From Dongia rigui (lineage in GTDB: Bacteria > Pseudomonadota > Alphaproteobacteria > Dongiales > Dongiaceae): a DNA stretch of 64,000 nucleotides. The position numbers and the translations under genes are program-made. The stretch lies in contig NZ_JAXCLX010000001.1 of assembly GCF_034044635.1 (NCBI RefSeq), forward strand, positions 1-64,000, read 5' to 3'. Positions 1-8,166 of the stretch are shown piece after piece. The notes under the pieces were generated by a model that worked only from the letters and a program-made list of their open reading frames with translations, made no database searches and had not been told where the DNA came from. Every line of letters starts with the position of its first letter. Within the stretch, counting starts at the first letter, position 1.

Positions 1-77
1 GTCTTGCCGTGGTCAACGTGGCCGATCGTGCCAACGTTGCAGTGCGGCTTGTTACGCTCGAATTTAGCCTTCGCCAT
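1..77 (-). CDS. tuf: Elongation factor Tu, N-terminal fragment (runs off window)
   Basis: Read on the minus strand, the first 25 codons begin MAKAKFERNKPHCNVGTIGH and continue through VDHGKT, the start of the EF-Tu GTPase P-loop (GHVDHGKT). EF-Tu delivers aminoacyl-tRNA to the ribosome. Only the N-terminus lies in the window. It sits downstream of tRNA-Tyr and tRNA-Gly on the same strand, the usual order at the bacterial tuf-secE-nusG locus, so secE and nusG are expected beyond the left edge. A weak ribosome-binding site (TAGGA) precedes the ATG. Confidence 0.96.
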   Translation of the reverse strand, partial: MAKAKFERNKPHCNVGTIGHVDHGK

Positions 78-178
78 GTCCGTACAATCCTACGAGAACC
101 AGATTGAAATTCGTTTCTTCTTAACTCTTTAACTCTGCCCCGGGCCGGTCAGAAGCAACCGAACCGCGGCGAAACTGT

Positions 179-252
<74 letters not shown>

Positions 253-328
253 CCGATCACCTCGTCTCCGCTCGCCTAGCCACCTTCTAACGCACCGACC
301 ACATGGGCCAAATGCTCGAAGGGGAGCT

Positions 329-414
329 TGGTGGAAGGGGTAGGATTCGAACCTACGTAGGCCGAAGCCAACGGGTTTACAGCCCGTCCCCTTTAGCCAC
401 TCGGGCACCCTTCC
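329..414 (-). tRNA. tRNA-Tyr (anticodon GTA)
   Basis: Class II tRNA with a long variable arm on the minus strand. The acceptor stem pairs GGAAGGG with CCCTTCC, the anticodon loop reads CTGTAAA (GTA), the T-arm is GGTTCGAATCC and the CCA end is encoded. It is the first gene of the tRNA-Tyr/tRNA-Gly/tuf unit. Confidence 0.96.
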
Positions 415-448
415 ATCGCGCTCGACTCCGCCGTAGCGGAGACGCGGA

Positions 449-476
449 CTTATGAGCATTTAACCGCTGGTGTCAA
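449..476 (-). promoter_or_regulatory. Sigma70-type promoter for tRNA-Tyr/tRNA-Gly/tuf
   Basis: On the minus strand a perfect -35 TTGACA (471-476) is followed after 16 nt by CATAAG (449-454). It lies about 35 bp upstream of the mature tRNA-Tyr 5' end, a suitable place for a stable-RNA promoter. The -10 match is only moderate, and no transcript data were available. Confidence 0.6.
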
Positions 477-577
477 CTTGAAATCACAGCAAAAACTCCC
501 GTCCGCGCCGATTTCGATTCCGGCCCGAAGGGAGTTAGGGTAAAGCTCCGTCTGTCAGCACAATCATAGAGTCCGCC

Positions 578-1435
578 ATGTCCCCGCGCAAGCCGTCAAA
601 GCCCCCACACCGCAACCGGGAAAGGCCTGACGAACGTCCATCGCGCGCTCCGGCAGGAAATCCGACTCGCAATCGCGATGCCGGCCCCCAACGTTCTGAA
701 ACAAAATCACCTTCCCCACCCCAGGCCGGCGGCCCGGGCGGCTATTGGCTGTTCGGCCATCATGCTGTGGAAGAAGCACTTAGGAACCCCCGCCGCCAGA
801 TTCACCGGGTTGTCGTCTCGGGGGAGACGCCTGCGTCACTGGGTCGCGGCATCGAGGCGGAAGCCGTCGACCGTGATTTCATCGACAAACTGGTGGGGCG
901 CGACGTGGTCCACCAGGGTATTGCTGCCCGCGTCTCGCCCCTTCCCGAAGTCGACATCTACGAGATTTGCGACCAGGCGCGTGGGCGGGAAAATGCCGTC
1001 ATCGTCATCCTCGACCAGGTGACGGATCCGCACAATGTCGGTGCCATTCTACGATCGGCCGCAGCCTTCGGGGCGATGGCCATCGTCCTCACCGAGCGCC
1101 ATGCGGCGCCGGAGAGCGGGATCCTTGCCAAATCCGCCTCAGGCGCCCTGGAACATGTGCCCCTGGTCCGCGTTACAAACCTCGCCCGTGCCATGGAGGA
1201 ATTGAAGGAGGCGGGCTTCTGGTGCATTGGCCTGGCTTCCGACGCCAAGCAGACACTTTCTTCCATAAAATCAGGGGGTAAAGTGGCTTTGTGCCTGGGT
1301 GCCGAAGGTGCCGGGCTGCGCCGCCTGACCCGCGAGAACTGTGATCTACTGGTGCGGTTGCCGACCGCCGGGCCGATCGATCACCTCAATGTGTCGAACG
1401 CCGCCGCCATTTCGCTCTATGAATTGGCGCGCTGA
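578..1435 (+). CDS. rlmB: 23S rRNA 2'-O-methyltransferase, TrmH/SpoU family (RlmB-like)
   Basis: A 285-residue protein of the SPOUT (TrmH) class of SAM-dependent RNA ribose methyltransferases; RlmB methylates Gm2251 of 23S rRNA. The three SpoU motifs are present: NVGAILRSAAAFGA near 150-163, LCLGAEGAGLRRL near 238-250, and the C-terminal LNVSNAAAISLYEL knot motif. The substrate-binding domain (YWLFGHHAVEEAL) begins near residue 57. The preceding ~55 residues are a basic, Pro/Arg-rich extension, probably disordered and rRNA-contacting. It is divergent from the tRNA-Tyr/tuf unit and 17 bp upstream of the EF-hand gene, so the two may be co-transcribed. The family is certain; the exact target nucleotide is inferred. 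Confidence 0.92.
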   Translation: MSPRKPSKPPHRNRERPDERPSRAPAGNPTRNRDAGPQRSETKSPSPPQAGGPGGYWLFGHHAVEEALRNPRRQIHRVVVSGETPASLGRGIEAEAVDRDFIDKLVGRDVVHQGIAARVSPLPEVDIYEICDQARGRENAVIVILDQVTDPHNVGAILRSAAAFGAMAIVLTERHAAPESGILAKSASGALEHVPLVRVTNLARAMEELKEAGFWCIGLASDAKQTLSSIKSGGKVALCLGAEGAGLRRLTRENCDLLVRLPTAGPIDHLNVSNAAAISLYELAR

Positions 1436-1452
1436 TTTCTCAAGGATTTTTC

Positions 1453-1854
1453 ATGCGTTTCCTTCTGGTCCTGATCGCCATCCTGCTGCCCGTGGAAGCC
1501 CTGGCCCAAACGCCGGATTTCCGGGTCGCCTATTTCAACCGGTTGGACCAGCGCAAGACGGGCGGCTTCACCCTGCAGGATCTGCAACGGATTTCCGCCA
1601 AGGAATTCAAGCGGATAGATGACAATAAGGATGGTGGCCTGTCGCTCGACGAATACACTTTTGGAATCCCCTCGAGCCGGCAGGATGCAATCGACTTCTT
1701 CACCGCCCGGTTCAAGCGCTCGGATTACAATGGCGACGGCAAGGTCGACTTCACCGAGGATCAGGCCTATTGCGTCGACTTGGTCAACCTCGCCGACAGC
1801 AACAAGGACGGCATCGTGACGCGGGACGAGTTCCTGACGGCAGTGGCACAGTAG
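1453..1854 (+). CDS. Secreted EF-hand calcium-binding protein
   Basis: A 133-residue protein with an N-terminal signal peptide (cleavage probably after ALA near residue 18). It has three good EF-hand loops at 56-67 (D56, N58, D60, E67), 91-102 (D91, N93, D95, E102) and 115-126 (D115, N117, D119, E126), plus a degenerate fourth at about 31-42. Calmodulin-like periplasmic proteins of this size are common in alphaproteobacteria, but their targets are mostly unknown. The ATG is preceded by AAGGA at good spacing. It follows rlmB by 17 bp and may share its promoter, although no functional link is evident. A single cysteine (residue 107) sits between the second and third loops. Confidence 0.85.
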   Translation: MRFLLVLIAILLPVEALAQTPDFRVAYFNRLDQRKTGGFTLQDLQRISAKEFKRIDDNKDGGLSLDEYTFGIPSSRQDAIDFFTARFKRSDYNGDGKVDFTEDQAYCVDLVNLADSNKDGIVTRDEFLTAVAQ

Positions 1855-1938
1855 CGTCGCGATTGCGACAGCCCAGCGGTGCCCAAAGGGCACGCCGCCC
1901 CTTGAAACGTGCCGGAATCGCCCCTTATAAATAGGTCT

Positions 1939-1959
1939 TGCGAGTTATTCTTACTCGCA
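1939..1959. promoter_or_regulatory. Putative Fur-type iron operator upstream of the iron-binding protein
   Basis: A perfect inverted repeat TGCGAGT-(7 nt, TATTCTT)-ACTCGCA ends 25 bp before the ATG of the FutA-like gene. The central ATTCTTACTC core resembles alphaproteobacterial Fur operators, and the gene downstream encodes a ferric-iron binding protein. The regulator assignment is inferred from the repeat form and the target; another iron regulator (RirA, Irr) is possible. Confidence 0.5.
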
Positions 1960-1984
1960 CCCTTGCATTCGACTGAAGGCACCA

Positions 1985-3040
1985 ATGCGCAAGCCCACCG
2001 CCCCCGCCCTGTCGCGCCGCCGTTTCTCCGCCCTCGCCCTTGGCACCCTCGCCGCCCCTTTTATCTCCCGCGGCGCTCTGGCCGATGCCGGCGAGGTCAA
2101 CATCTACAGCGCCCGCCACTACCCCGCCGACGAGACGCTCTATGGCCTCTTCACCAAAGAGACCGGGATCAGGATCAACGTCATCCAGGGCACAGCTGAA
2201 GAACTGATGGAGCGGGTGAAGCTGGAGGGTGAGAGCTCGCCCGCCGATGTCTTCGTCACCGTCGATGCCGGCAATCTGTGGCGTGCGCAGGAGGCCGGTG
2301 TGTTCCAGCCGACCAAATCGGCGCTGCTCGACGAAAAGATCCCGAAGCACTACCACGAGCCCGATGGCCATTGGTTTGGTTTCTCCACCCGGGCCCGCGT
2401 CGTCGTCTATGACATTCGCAAGGTGAAGCCCGCCGATCTGTCGACCTACGAGCAATTGGCGGATCCCGCCTGGAAGGGTCGCCTCCTCGTGCGCTCATCG
2501 AACAACATCTACAACCAGTCGCTGCTCGCCTCGATCATCGAGCATGACGGTGATGAAAAGGCGGAAGGTTGGGCCAAGGGCCTGGTTGCCAATTTCGCCC
2601 GCCCGCCCAAGGGTGGCGACATCGACCAGATCAAGGCGCTGGTTGCCGGCGAAGGCGACATCGCCATCAGCAACACCTATTACTTCGCCCGCATGCTGTC
2701 GGACAAAGACACGGAGGCGCGCAAGGGCCTTGAGAACCTCGCCGTATTTTTCCCGAACCAAGCCGATCGCGGGACGCATGTAAATGTCTCGGGCGCCGGG
2801 GTCGCTGCTTACGCACCCAACAAGGCCAACGCCATTGCCTATCTGGAATTCATGGCCAAGCCCGAGGCGCAGGAAATCTTCTCCGGTGCCAATTTCGAGT
2901 ACCCGGTCGTTGCCGGTTCCAAGGTCTCCGACGTCGTCGCCAACTGGGGCGATTTCAAGCGTGACGAAGTCAATGTCGCAGCCTTGGGCCGTAATAACGC
3001 CGAAGCCGTGATGATCATGGACCGCGCGGGCTGGCGCTGA
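1985..3040 (+). CDS. Fe(III) ABC transporter substrate-binding protein, FutA/FbpA family
   Basis: A 351-residue periplasmic ferric-iron binding protein. The N-terminus carries a Tat signal (SRRRFSA followed by a hydrophobic run ending GALA). The mature protein starts EVNIYSARHY and has the family core, including TYEQLADPAWKGR and the tandem tyrosines in NTYYFARM that ligate iron in FutA/FbpA proteins. Tat export of a metal protein fits folding in the cytoplasm. No permease or ATPase lies nearby, so it is an orphan binding protein whose membrane partners must be elsewhere. A Fur-like palindrome precedes it and a strong terminator follows. The family call is firm; the specificity is inferred. 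Confidence 0.93.
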   Translation: MRKPTAPALSRRRFSALALGTLAAPFISRGALADAGEVNIYSARHYPADETLYGLFTKETGIRINVIQGTAEELMERVKLEGESSPADVFVTVDAGNLWRAQEAGVFQPTKSALLDEKIPKHYHEPDGHWFGFSTRARVVVYDIRKVKPADLSTYEQLADPAWKGRLLVRSSNNIYNQSLLASIIEHDGDEKAEGWAKGLVANFARPPKGGDIDQIKALVAGEGDIAISNTYYFARMLSDKDTEARKGLENLAVFFPNQADRGTHVNVSGAGVAAYAPNKANAIAYLEFMAKPEAQEIFSGANFEYPVVAGSKVSDVVANWGDFKRDEVNVAALGRNNAEAVMIMDRAGWR

Positions 3041-3064
3041 CACCACGAGGTCGTCACGAACGAA

Positions 3065-3098
3065 AACGCCGCCGGCAAAAACCGGCGGCGTTTTTGTT
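3065..3098 (+). terminator. Rho-independent terminator after the iron-binding protein
   Basis: A perfect 11-bp stem (3065-3075 with 3082-3092), GC-rich, with a 6-nt A-rich loop, is followed directly by a T-run (TTTTTGTTT). It starts 24 bp after the stop codon, so the gene appears monocistronic. Confidence 0.9.
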
Positions 3099-3121
3099 TG
3101 CGCTGGGTAAGGCGCGAAACT

Positions 3122-3343
3122 TTAGACGGTGATGTCGAGGCGCCTATCGCTGGTGCTGCTGACGCCGGTGCGCTCCGAGCTTTCCTCGACCACTTCGGTC
3201 TTCTTGAGGTCAGCTTCTTCGGCGACGCGGTTATTCTGGCGCTGCACCGCGTTGGTGCCGGCCGATTGCGAACTCTGTTGAACACCGGCAAACCGGGCCG
3301 CTTCAACACCAGCGGCTACGGCGCCTACCTGGCTGATGGACAT
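3122..3343 (-). CDS. Small hypothetical protein (73 aa)
   Basis: A 73-residue protein starting MSISQVGAVAAGVEAARFAG, followed by a polar Gln/Asn/Ser-rich middle and an acidic-then-basic C-terminus. There is no signal peptide or membrane segment. The ATG is preceded by AGGAG about 9 nt upstream, which supports translation. The Ala/Gly-rich amphipathic N-terminus resembles small motility-associated (YjfB-like or flagellar rod/hook type) proteins, but the resemblance is weak and I do not assign a function. It is convergent with the preceding iron-binding gene and isolated on its strand. Confidence 0.6.
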   Translation of the reverse strand: MSISQVGAVAAGVEAARFAGVQQSSQSAGTNAVQRQNNRVAEEADLKKTEVVEESSERTGVSSTSDRRLDITV

Positions 3344-3545
3344 CGCCCAGGCTCCTGCTCCGTTGAACGTTGCCTTGAAGATTGGCGTTCAATGGCGGAA
3401 GCGCAAGCACTATCGCCTACGAATTTAGGAGAGTTTTAAGTAATTTTATTGCCAGCGCGCTGTCAGATCCCTCGACCCGGCTGATATCGCGGGATAATCT
3501 CACGGGGTATCAGGCGGCTTGTGACCAAAGTCCGGGAATAAAACC

Positions 3546-4439
3546 ATGACGCTCACAACATCATCTGCACCCCGTCACCTCTCGACCACCGAATGCGAGA
3601 CCTTCTGGCGGGACGGCTATCTGGTGGTCGAGAACGCGCTGTCGGCCATCGAACTCGGCGCGCTGCAGCGCGAGTTCGACGGCTGGGTCACGGATAGCCG
3701 CCAGCATGACAAGCCCTGGGGCACCATCGCCGACGGCCGGCCGCGCTTCGATCTGGAGCCCGGACACACGGCGGAAAAGCCCGCCTTGCGCCGCGTGAAC
3801 TCCCCGACGGAGATCTCGGACAATTATGACCGTGTGATGTCGCAGAGCCGCGTCCCACTGCTGGTCGCCGACCTCATCGGCCCCAACGTCAAATTCCACC
3901 ATGCCAAGATCAACTCGAAACTGCCCGGCGCAGCCACTCTGGTGAAATGGCACCAGGACTTCCCCTTCACGCCGCACAGCAATGACGATCTGGTGACAGC
4001 CCTGATCTTCGTAGACGAGGTGACGGCGGAGAACGGACCGCTGGAGGTCCTGCCCGGTTCGCATAAAGGCCCGCTGCATACCTTGTGGCATGATGGCCGC
4101 TTTACCGGGGCGGTCGATCCGAAGCTAGAAGCCGAGATGCGCGCCGGTGCCAAGCAGGCGCAGGGACCGGCGGGGAGCGTCTGCTTCATGCACACCCGGC
4201 TGCTGCATGGATCGGCGCCCAACCGCTCGGCCCGGCCGCGCACGCTGTTCATCTGCGTCTATTCGGCAGAAGATGCCATTCCGCTGTCGCCCAATCCCCT
4301 GCCCTCGACCCATGAAGGGCGCATCGTGCAAGGCGAACGCACGGGGCGCGTGCGCTGCGTCGGGAACGAATTGCGTTTGCCGCAATTGCCGAGCCAAGCC
4401 TCGTTCTTCGCCCAGCAGGCAGCCAGCTACGACGGCTGA
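3546..4439 (+). CDS. Phytanoyl-CoA dioxygenase (PhyH) family protein
   Basis: A 297-residue Fe(II)/2-oxoglutarate-dependent oxygenase of the PhyH family, which hydroxylates small-molecule substrates. The facial triad is visible as WHQD (H136, D138) and a distal His in LLHGSAPN (H221). An Arg in the following RPRTLF segment can bind 2-oxoglutarate. The double-stranded beta-helix context ([14 protein letters not shown]) is typical. It is followed 26 bp later by a CoA-binding protein gene, so the two probably form an operon. The substrate cannot be read from sequence; members act on acyl-CoAs, ectoine, amino acids or secondary metabolites. Confidence 0.88.
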   Translation: MTLTTSSAPRHLSTTECETFWRDGYLVVENALSAIELGALQREFDGWVTDSRQHDKPWGTIADGRPRFDLEPGHTAEKPALRRVNSPTEISDNYDRVMSQSRVPLLVADLIGPNVKFHHAKINSKLPGAATLVKWHQDFPFTPHSNDDLVTALIFVDEVTAENGPLEVLPGSHKGPLHTLWHDGRFTGAVDPKLEAEMRAGAKQAQGPAGSVCFMHTRLLHGSAPNRSARPRTLFICVYSAEDAIPLSPNPLPSTHEGRIVQGERTGRVRCVGNELRLPQLPSQASFFAQQAASYDG

Positions 4440-4465
4440 CACCAACAAAAAAACTGAGACCCGTC

Positions 4466-4906
4466 ATGCAGCATACCGACGACACCACCCTGCGCCGCAT
4501 TCTGGAACAGACGCAAATAATTGCGCTGGTGGGCGCCAGCCCCAAGCCGGAGAGGCCCAGCCACGGCGTGATGCGCTTCCTGCAACGCCAGGGCTACCGC
4601 GTGATCCCGGTCAATCCCGGTCTGGACGGGCAGATTCTCAACGGCGAACGGGTCTATGCGCGCCTGGCCGACATTCCCGAGGCCAAAACCGGGCATATCG
4701 ACATGGTCGATATCTTCCGCAATGCGGATGCGGCGCTGGAGCCGACGCGTGAGGCGATCACGATCGGTGCCAAAACGGTCTGGATGCAGCTCGGCGTCAT
4801 CAATGAGGCCGCGGCCGGCGAGGCGCGGCAGGCTGGCCTCGATGTGGTGATGGATCACTGCCCAGCCATCGAGATTCCGCGACTGGGTATCGCCGCGAAA
4901 AAGTAG
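4466..4906 (+). CDS. CoA-binding domain protein (YccU family)
   Basis: A 146-residue single-domain Rossmann protein of the CoA_binding_2 (YccU) family. The nucleotide-binding segment [16 protein letters not shown] lies near residues 16-31, followed by YRVIPVNP and a second half with [13 protein letters not shown] and the C-terminal MDHCPAIE motif shared by these proteins. It lacks the ligase domains of succinyl-CoA synthetase. The biochemical role of the stand-alone family is not well defined; CoA binding is the best-supported activity. It is probably co-transcribed with the upstream PhyH-family dioxygenase, which hints that CoA esters might be the dioxygenase substrate. Confidence 0.88.
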   Translation: MQHTDDTTLRRILEQTQIIALVGASPKPERPSHGVMRFLQRQGYRVIPVNPGLDGQILNGERVYARLADIPEAKTGHIDMVDIFRNADAALEPTREAITIGAKTVWMQLGVINEAAAGEARQAGLDVVMDHCPAIEIPRLGIAAKK

Positions 4907-4916
4907 CTCCCCGCCG

Positions 4917-5303
4917 TCAGGCGACCGGTTTTTCCAGGCATTCCTCGATCAGGCGGACCAATTCCTTGGGGCCGAACGGCTTGCGCAGGGCGCGGGTCGC
5001 GCCGAAGGATTGTGCCGCATCGAGGAAGTTGACCGCACCCATGCTGGAACCACCGCTGATCGCGATGATGGGCATCATCCGATCGATCTTGCGCATGGCG
5101 AGGATGGTTTCGATCCCTTCCTGCTCGGGCATGATGATATCGGTCACGACAATATCGGGCCGCTGCTCGGTGAACAGCGCCAGTCCCTCACGACCGTGCC
5201 GGGCGGTGACGACATCATAGCCGGCGAGCTTCAAGCCAATGGCCACGGAATCCCGCACCAGCTCATCGTCATCGATCAGCAGTACCCGCACCATCGCGTT
5301 CAT
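4917..5303 (-). CDS. Single-domain response regulator (CheY-like receiver)
   Basis: A 128-residue stand-alone receiver domain. The acidic pocket (D11, D12, D13), phosphoacceptor D55 in VVTDIIMP, switch S83 in AISGG and invariant K108 in LRKPF are all present. There is no output domain. It is divergent from the hybrid histidine kinase starting about 220 bp away, a plausible cognate partner in a phosphorelay. The start may be either Met1 or Met4 (MVRVLLIDDD). Confidence 0.92.
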   Translation of the reverse strand: MNAMVRVLLIDDDELVRDSVAIGLKLAGYDVVTARHGREGLALFTEQRPDIVVTDIIMPEQEGIETILAMRKIDRMMPIIAISGGSSMGAVNFLDAAQSFGATRALRKPFGPKELVRLIEECLEKPVA

Positions 5304-5522
5304 AGCCCCAGACGTCGCCTATTCCGATGAGATATCTATTCTTAGCCTGCATATCGGCTTCATCGGCGAAGTGGAACCTATTCAGTAAAAATTATTACGA
5401 CGTTAAGAAAAATCGCTCAAACTACACAACTGAATATTCAGGAAAGAAATCACAAGGATGGGAGAAGGTGTGATGTCCGGTCACGCGGGAGCGGCGATGG
5501 GGCGACATGCGGGATCGAGACC

Positions 5523-7757
5523 GTGAGCATCCGATCGCGCCTTCTGATCCTGGTCACGCTGGCGACCTTGATACCGGCCGTGCTGGTCGGCCTGCGATTT
5601 CTTGAGGATCGCGCCACCAGCATCGGCGCGGCGGGCGAAAGCCTGTCGGAGGTCGCCAACCTGGTCCTGCGTGATCTTGACGCCAAAGTCCGGGGCACGT
5701 CGCAATTGCTGTATGGCTTGGCGCGGGCGCGCGACGTCGCCACGGATGAGAAGGATCTGTGCTCGGCCTTCCTGTCGAACGTGCGCGAGCAGAACCCGCA
5801 ATACACCGGCATCCTCACCATCCAGCCCGATGGCGAGTTGTTCTGTGACTCGTTGCGCTCCGGGCGGAAACTCAATCTTAGCGATCGCAACTATTTCCAG
5901 CGCGCGCTCAGCCTTGGCGACGGCGTCACGCTGGAGGCGGTGTTCGGCCGGCTGACCGGCCTCGCCGTGCTGCAGATCGCCGAGCCGGCACGCACGCCAA
6001 GCGGCGCGGTCGATTTTGTGCTGCTAGCCTCGTTCAATCTGCAGAAATTCGTCGAGGGCTTCGGCGACCAGTTGGAACGTGCGCAGATCCTGCTGGTCAA
6101 GAATGACGGCATGGTGCTGGCTTGGCAGCCGAACGACAAGGCCGCAACCAAAGCCGGCACGTCGATCAAGGACACAGGGCTGTTCCAGCATCTTGGTACG
6201 CTCGCCTCAAGTCCCGCCGGCGGCGGGCCGGGTGCCACCGTCTTCCAGGAAGGCGCGATGGTGTGGGCGGTGGCCGACAGCGCCGTCACCCGCGAGGCGG
6301 GCCTGCACATTCTGGTCGGACGCCCCAAGAGCGAGCTCTTCGCCGATGCCAATCAAGGCCTGCTCGAGGACACAGCGATGCTGGTGGGCGTGCTGGTGCT
6401 ACTGTTCGCGGGTGTTTGGGCCTTCGCCGAATTCAGCATCCGGCGGCAGATCGTGCAGATCGCCGGCATGATGGGCAAGCTGGGCCAGGGCGACCTCGCT
6501 GCGCGCATTCCTGCCCCCTATCCCAAGGGCGATCTCGGCAAGCTGATGGCGCTCCTCAATGAAACCGCGCAATCGCTGGAGCAACAGCGCAACGAGATCG
6601 AGGATCTGCACCGCAAGCTGCGCCAGTCGCAGAAGATGGAAGCAATCGGCCATCTGACCGGGGGTGTCGCACATGACTTCAACAACCTACTGACCGTCGT
6701 CATCGGCAACGCCGAGACGCTGGCAGATCAGCTCGCCGACAAACCGGGGCTCAAAGCGCTGGCCGACATGTCCGGCAAGGCTGCCGCTCGCGGCGCCGAA
6801 CTGACCAAGCAGCTGCTGGCTTTTGCGCGACGGCAGCCGCTCAATCCCAAGGCCGTCGATATCGCGCAGCTCCTTGACGGCATGGAGGGCCTGCTGCGCC
6901 GGAGTCTGGGTGGGCAGGTCGCGCTCCGGTCGGCCGTCGCCGACGATCTTTGGCCGGCGCTGATCGACCCACATGAATTGGAGAATGCCATTCTCAATCT
7001 GTGCATCAATGCGCGCGATGCCATGGCAGATGGCGGCCGCATCACGCTGGAGGCCGGTAATCTTTCCATCGCGGCGGAAGATGGCGGGCAGCATGGCGAC
7101 CTTGCCCCCGGCGACTATGTCACGGTGGCCGTGACGGATACCGGCATCGGCATGGACCGGGCGACACTGGAACGCGCCTTCGAGCCGTTCTTCACCACCA
7201 AGGAAGTAGGCCGCGGCAGCGGTCTGGGGCTCAGCATGGTGTATGGCTTCGTCAAGCAATCGAAGGGCCATGTGCAGCTCTATTCCGAGCCGGGACGCGG
7301 CACGGTGGTGCGCCTCTATCTGCCGCGTGCCCTTACCGCCGGCGAGATCGCCGCGCCGGCCGAACCATCGGGCAGCCTGCCGCGCGGCAGCGAGCGCATC
7401 CTGCTGGTCGAGGACGACGAGAACGTGCGGTCCTTCGTGGCGAACCTGCTGCTGGAACTGGGCTACCGCGTCCTTGCAACTGCTGGCGCGCGGGAGGCGC
7501 TGGCGGCCCTGGCGGCGCAAGATGATTTCGACTTGGTCTTCACCGATGTCGTCATGCCAGGTGACATGAACGGCGTGCAATTGGCAGAAGCCATTCGTGC
7601 GCGCAACCCGGCGCTGCCGATTCTGTTCACCTCCGGCTATTCGGAAAAGGAAGTGCAGCTGCAAGGGAAACAGGCGCCCCACTTCATCGCCAAGCCGTAT
7701 CGACGGCATGAACTGGCGACGAAACTGCGTCAGGTGCTGGAGGCCAGCCGGCTGTGA
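5523..7757 (+). CDS. Membrane hybrid histidine kinase (dCACHE-HAMP-HisKA-HATPase-REC)
   Basis: A 744-residue sensor kinase. TM1 spans about 7-27, a periplasmic dCACHE-type sensor about 30-280 (with NPQYTGILTIQPDGE and RNYFQRAL), TM2 about 284-304, and HAMP plus a short coiled coil to about 370. The HisKA dimerisation helix has the phospho-His in AHDFNNLLTVVIGN (H384), HATPase_c has an N box (ENAILNLCINARDA), DTGIGM and GSGLGLSMVYGF, and the C-terminal receiver has phosphoacceptor D675 in FTDVVMP. The start is a GTG, because no in-frame ATG upstream gives a better N-terminus. Likely partner: the divergent CheY-like protein. The signal sensed is unknown; dCACHE domains bind small organic ligands. 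Confidence 0.93.
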   Translation: MSIRSRLLILVTLATLIPAVLVGLRFLEDRATSIGAAGESLSEVANLVLRDLDAKVRGTSQLLYGLARARDVATDEKDLCSAFLSNVREQNPQYTGILTIQPDGELFCDSLRSGRKLNLSDRNYFQRALSLGDGVTLEAVFGRLTGLAVLQIAEPARTPSGAVDFVLLASFNLQKFVEGFGDQLERAQILLVKNDGMVLAWQPNDKAATKAGTSIKDTGLFQHLGTLASSPAGGGPGATVFQEGAMVWAVADSAVTREAGLHILVGRPKSELFADANQGLLEDTAMLVGVLVLLFAGVWAFAEFSIRRQIVQIAGMMGKLGQGDLAARIPAPYPKGDLGKLMALLNETAQSLEQQRNEIEDLHRKLRQSQKMEAIGHLTGGVAHDFNNLLTVVIGNAETLADQLADKPGLKALADMSGKAAARGAELTKQLLAFARRQPLNPKAVDIAQLLDGMEGLLRRSLGGQVALRSAVADDLWPALIDPHELENAILNLCINARDAMADGGRITLEAGNLSIAAEDGGQHGDLAPGDYVTVAVTDTGIGMDRATLERAFEPFFTTKEVGRGSGLGLSMVYGFVKQSKGHVQLYSEPGRGTVVRLYLPRALTAGEIAAPAEPSGSLPRGSERILLVEDDENVRSFVANLLLELGYRVLATAGAREALAALAAQDDFDLVFTDVVMPGDMNGVQLAEAIRARNPALPILFTSGYSEKEVQLQGKQAPHFIAKPYRRHELATKLRQVLEASRL

Positions 7758-7842
7758 CGGCAGCGCTGCTCATCTTGGCGCAGGGGGCGCTTTGCGTTAT
7801 GGTAAAGCGAGATCAGGTTTTGCGTATATTTAAGGGGTATCA

Positions 7843-8106
7843 ATGACGCGGGTAACAAGTACCGCCAGCGCTGCGGAACGGCCGAGCGATATCGAGCTGT
7901 CGTGGCTGACCAAGGGCCTGAGGCAACCGGGCGGCAAGCTGCCGCTGTTCGACGAATGGGGCCAGAAGGTCAATGAACGGACGATCCGCGCCTGCATCGA
8001 TCATGGCTGGGCGGAACCCTGGTTTACCAACCCGCTGAAGCCCGACTGGCTGGTCTGCAAGCTGACCGACGCCGGCCGCCGTGCCGTCGAATCCAAGAAT
8101 CACTGA
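7843..8106 (+). CDS. Hypothetical protein (87 aa)
   Basis: An 87-residue cytoplasmic protein with a strong ribosome-binding site (AAGGGG, 5-6 nt before ATG). Its C-terminal half (NERTIRACIDHGWAEPW, then VCKLTDAGRRAV) has the helix-rich pattern of a small winged-helix-like fold ending in LTDAGRRAV, as in some MarR/PadR-like winged domains. No family is assigned with confidence. It lies 85 bp after the hybrid kinase on the same strand. Confidence 0.7.
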   Translation: MTRVTSTASAAERPSDIELSWLTKGLRQPGGKLPLFDEWGQKVNERTIRACIDHGWAEPWFTNPLKPDWLVCKLTDAGRRAVESKNH

Positions 8107-8128
8107 AATCCAATAAGACTGGCATCCT

Positions 8129-8166
8129 GGCCCGTGTGCCCTGCGGCGCGCGGGCCTTGGCTTTTA
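8129..8166 (+). terminator. Possible terminator after the 87-aa gene
   Basis: GGCCCG (8129-8134) can pair with CGGGCC (8151-8156) around a 16-nt loop and is followed by TTGGCTTTT. It lies between convergent genes and touches the stop codon of the opposite-strand transglycosylase. The stem is short, so confidence is modest. Confidence 0.4.

Noticed and set aside
1875-1900. GTGCCC-AAA-GGGCAC hairpin after the EF-hand gene as a terminator
   Set aside because: The stem is only 6 bp and no T-run follows.
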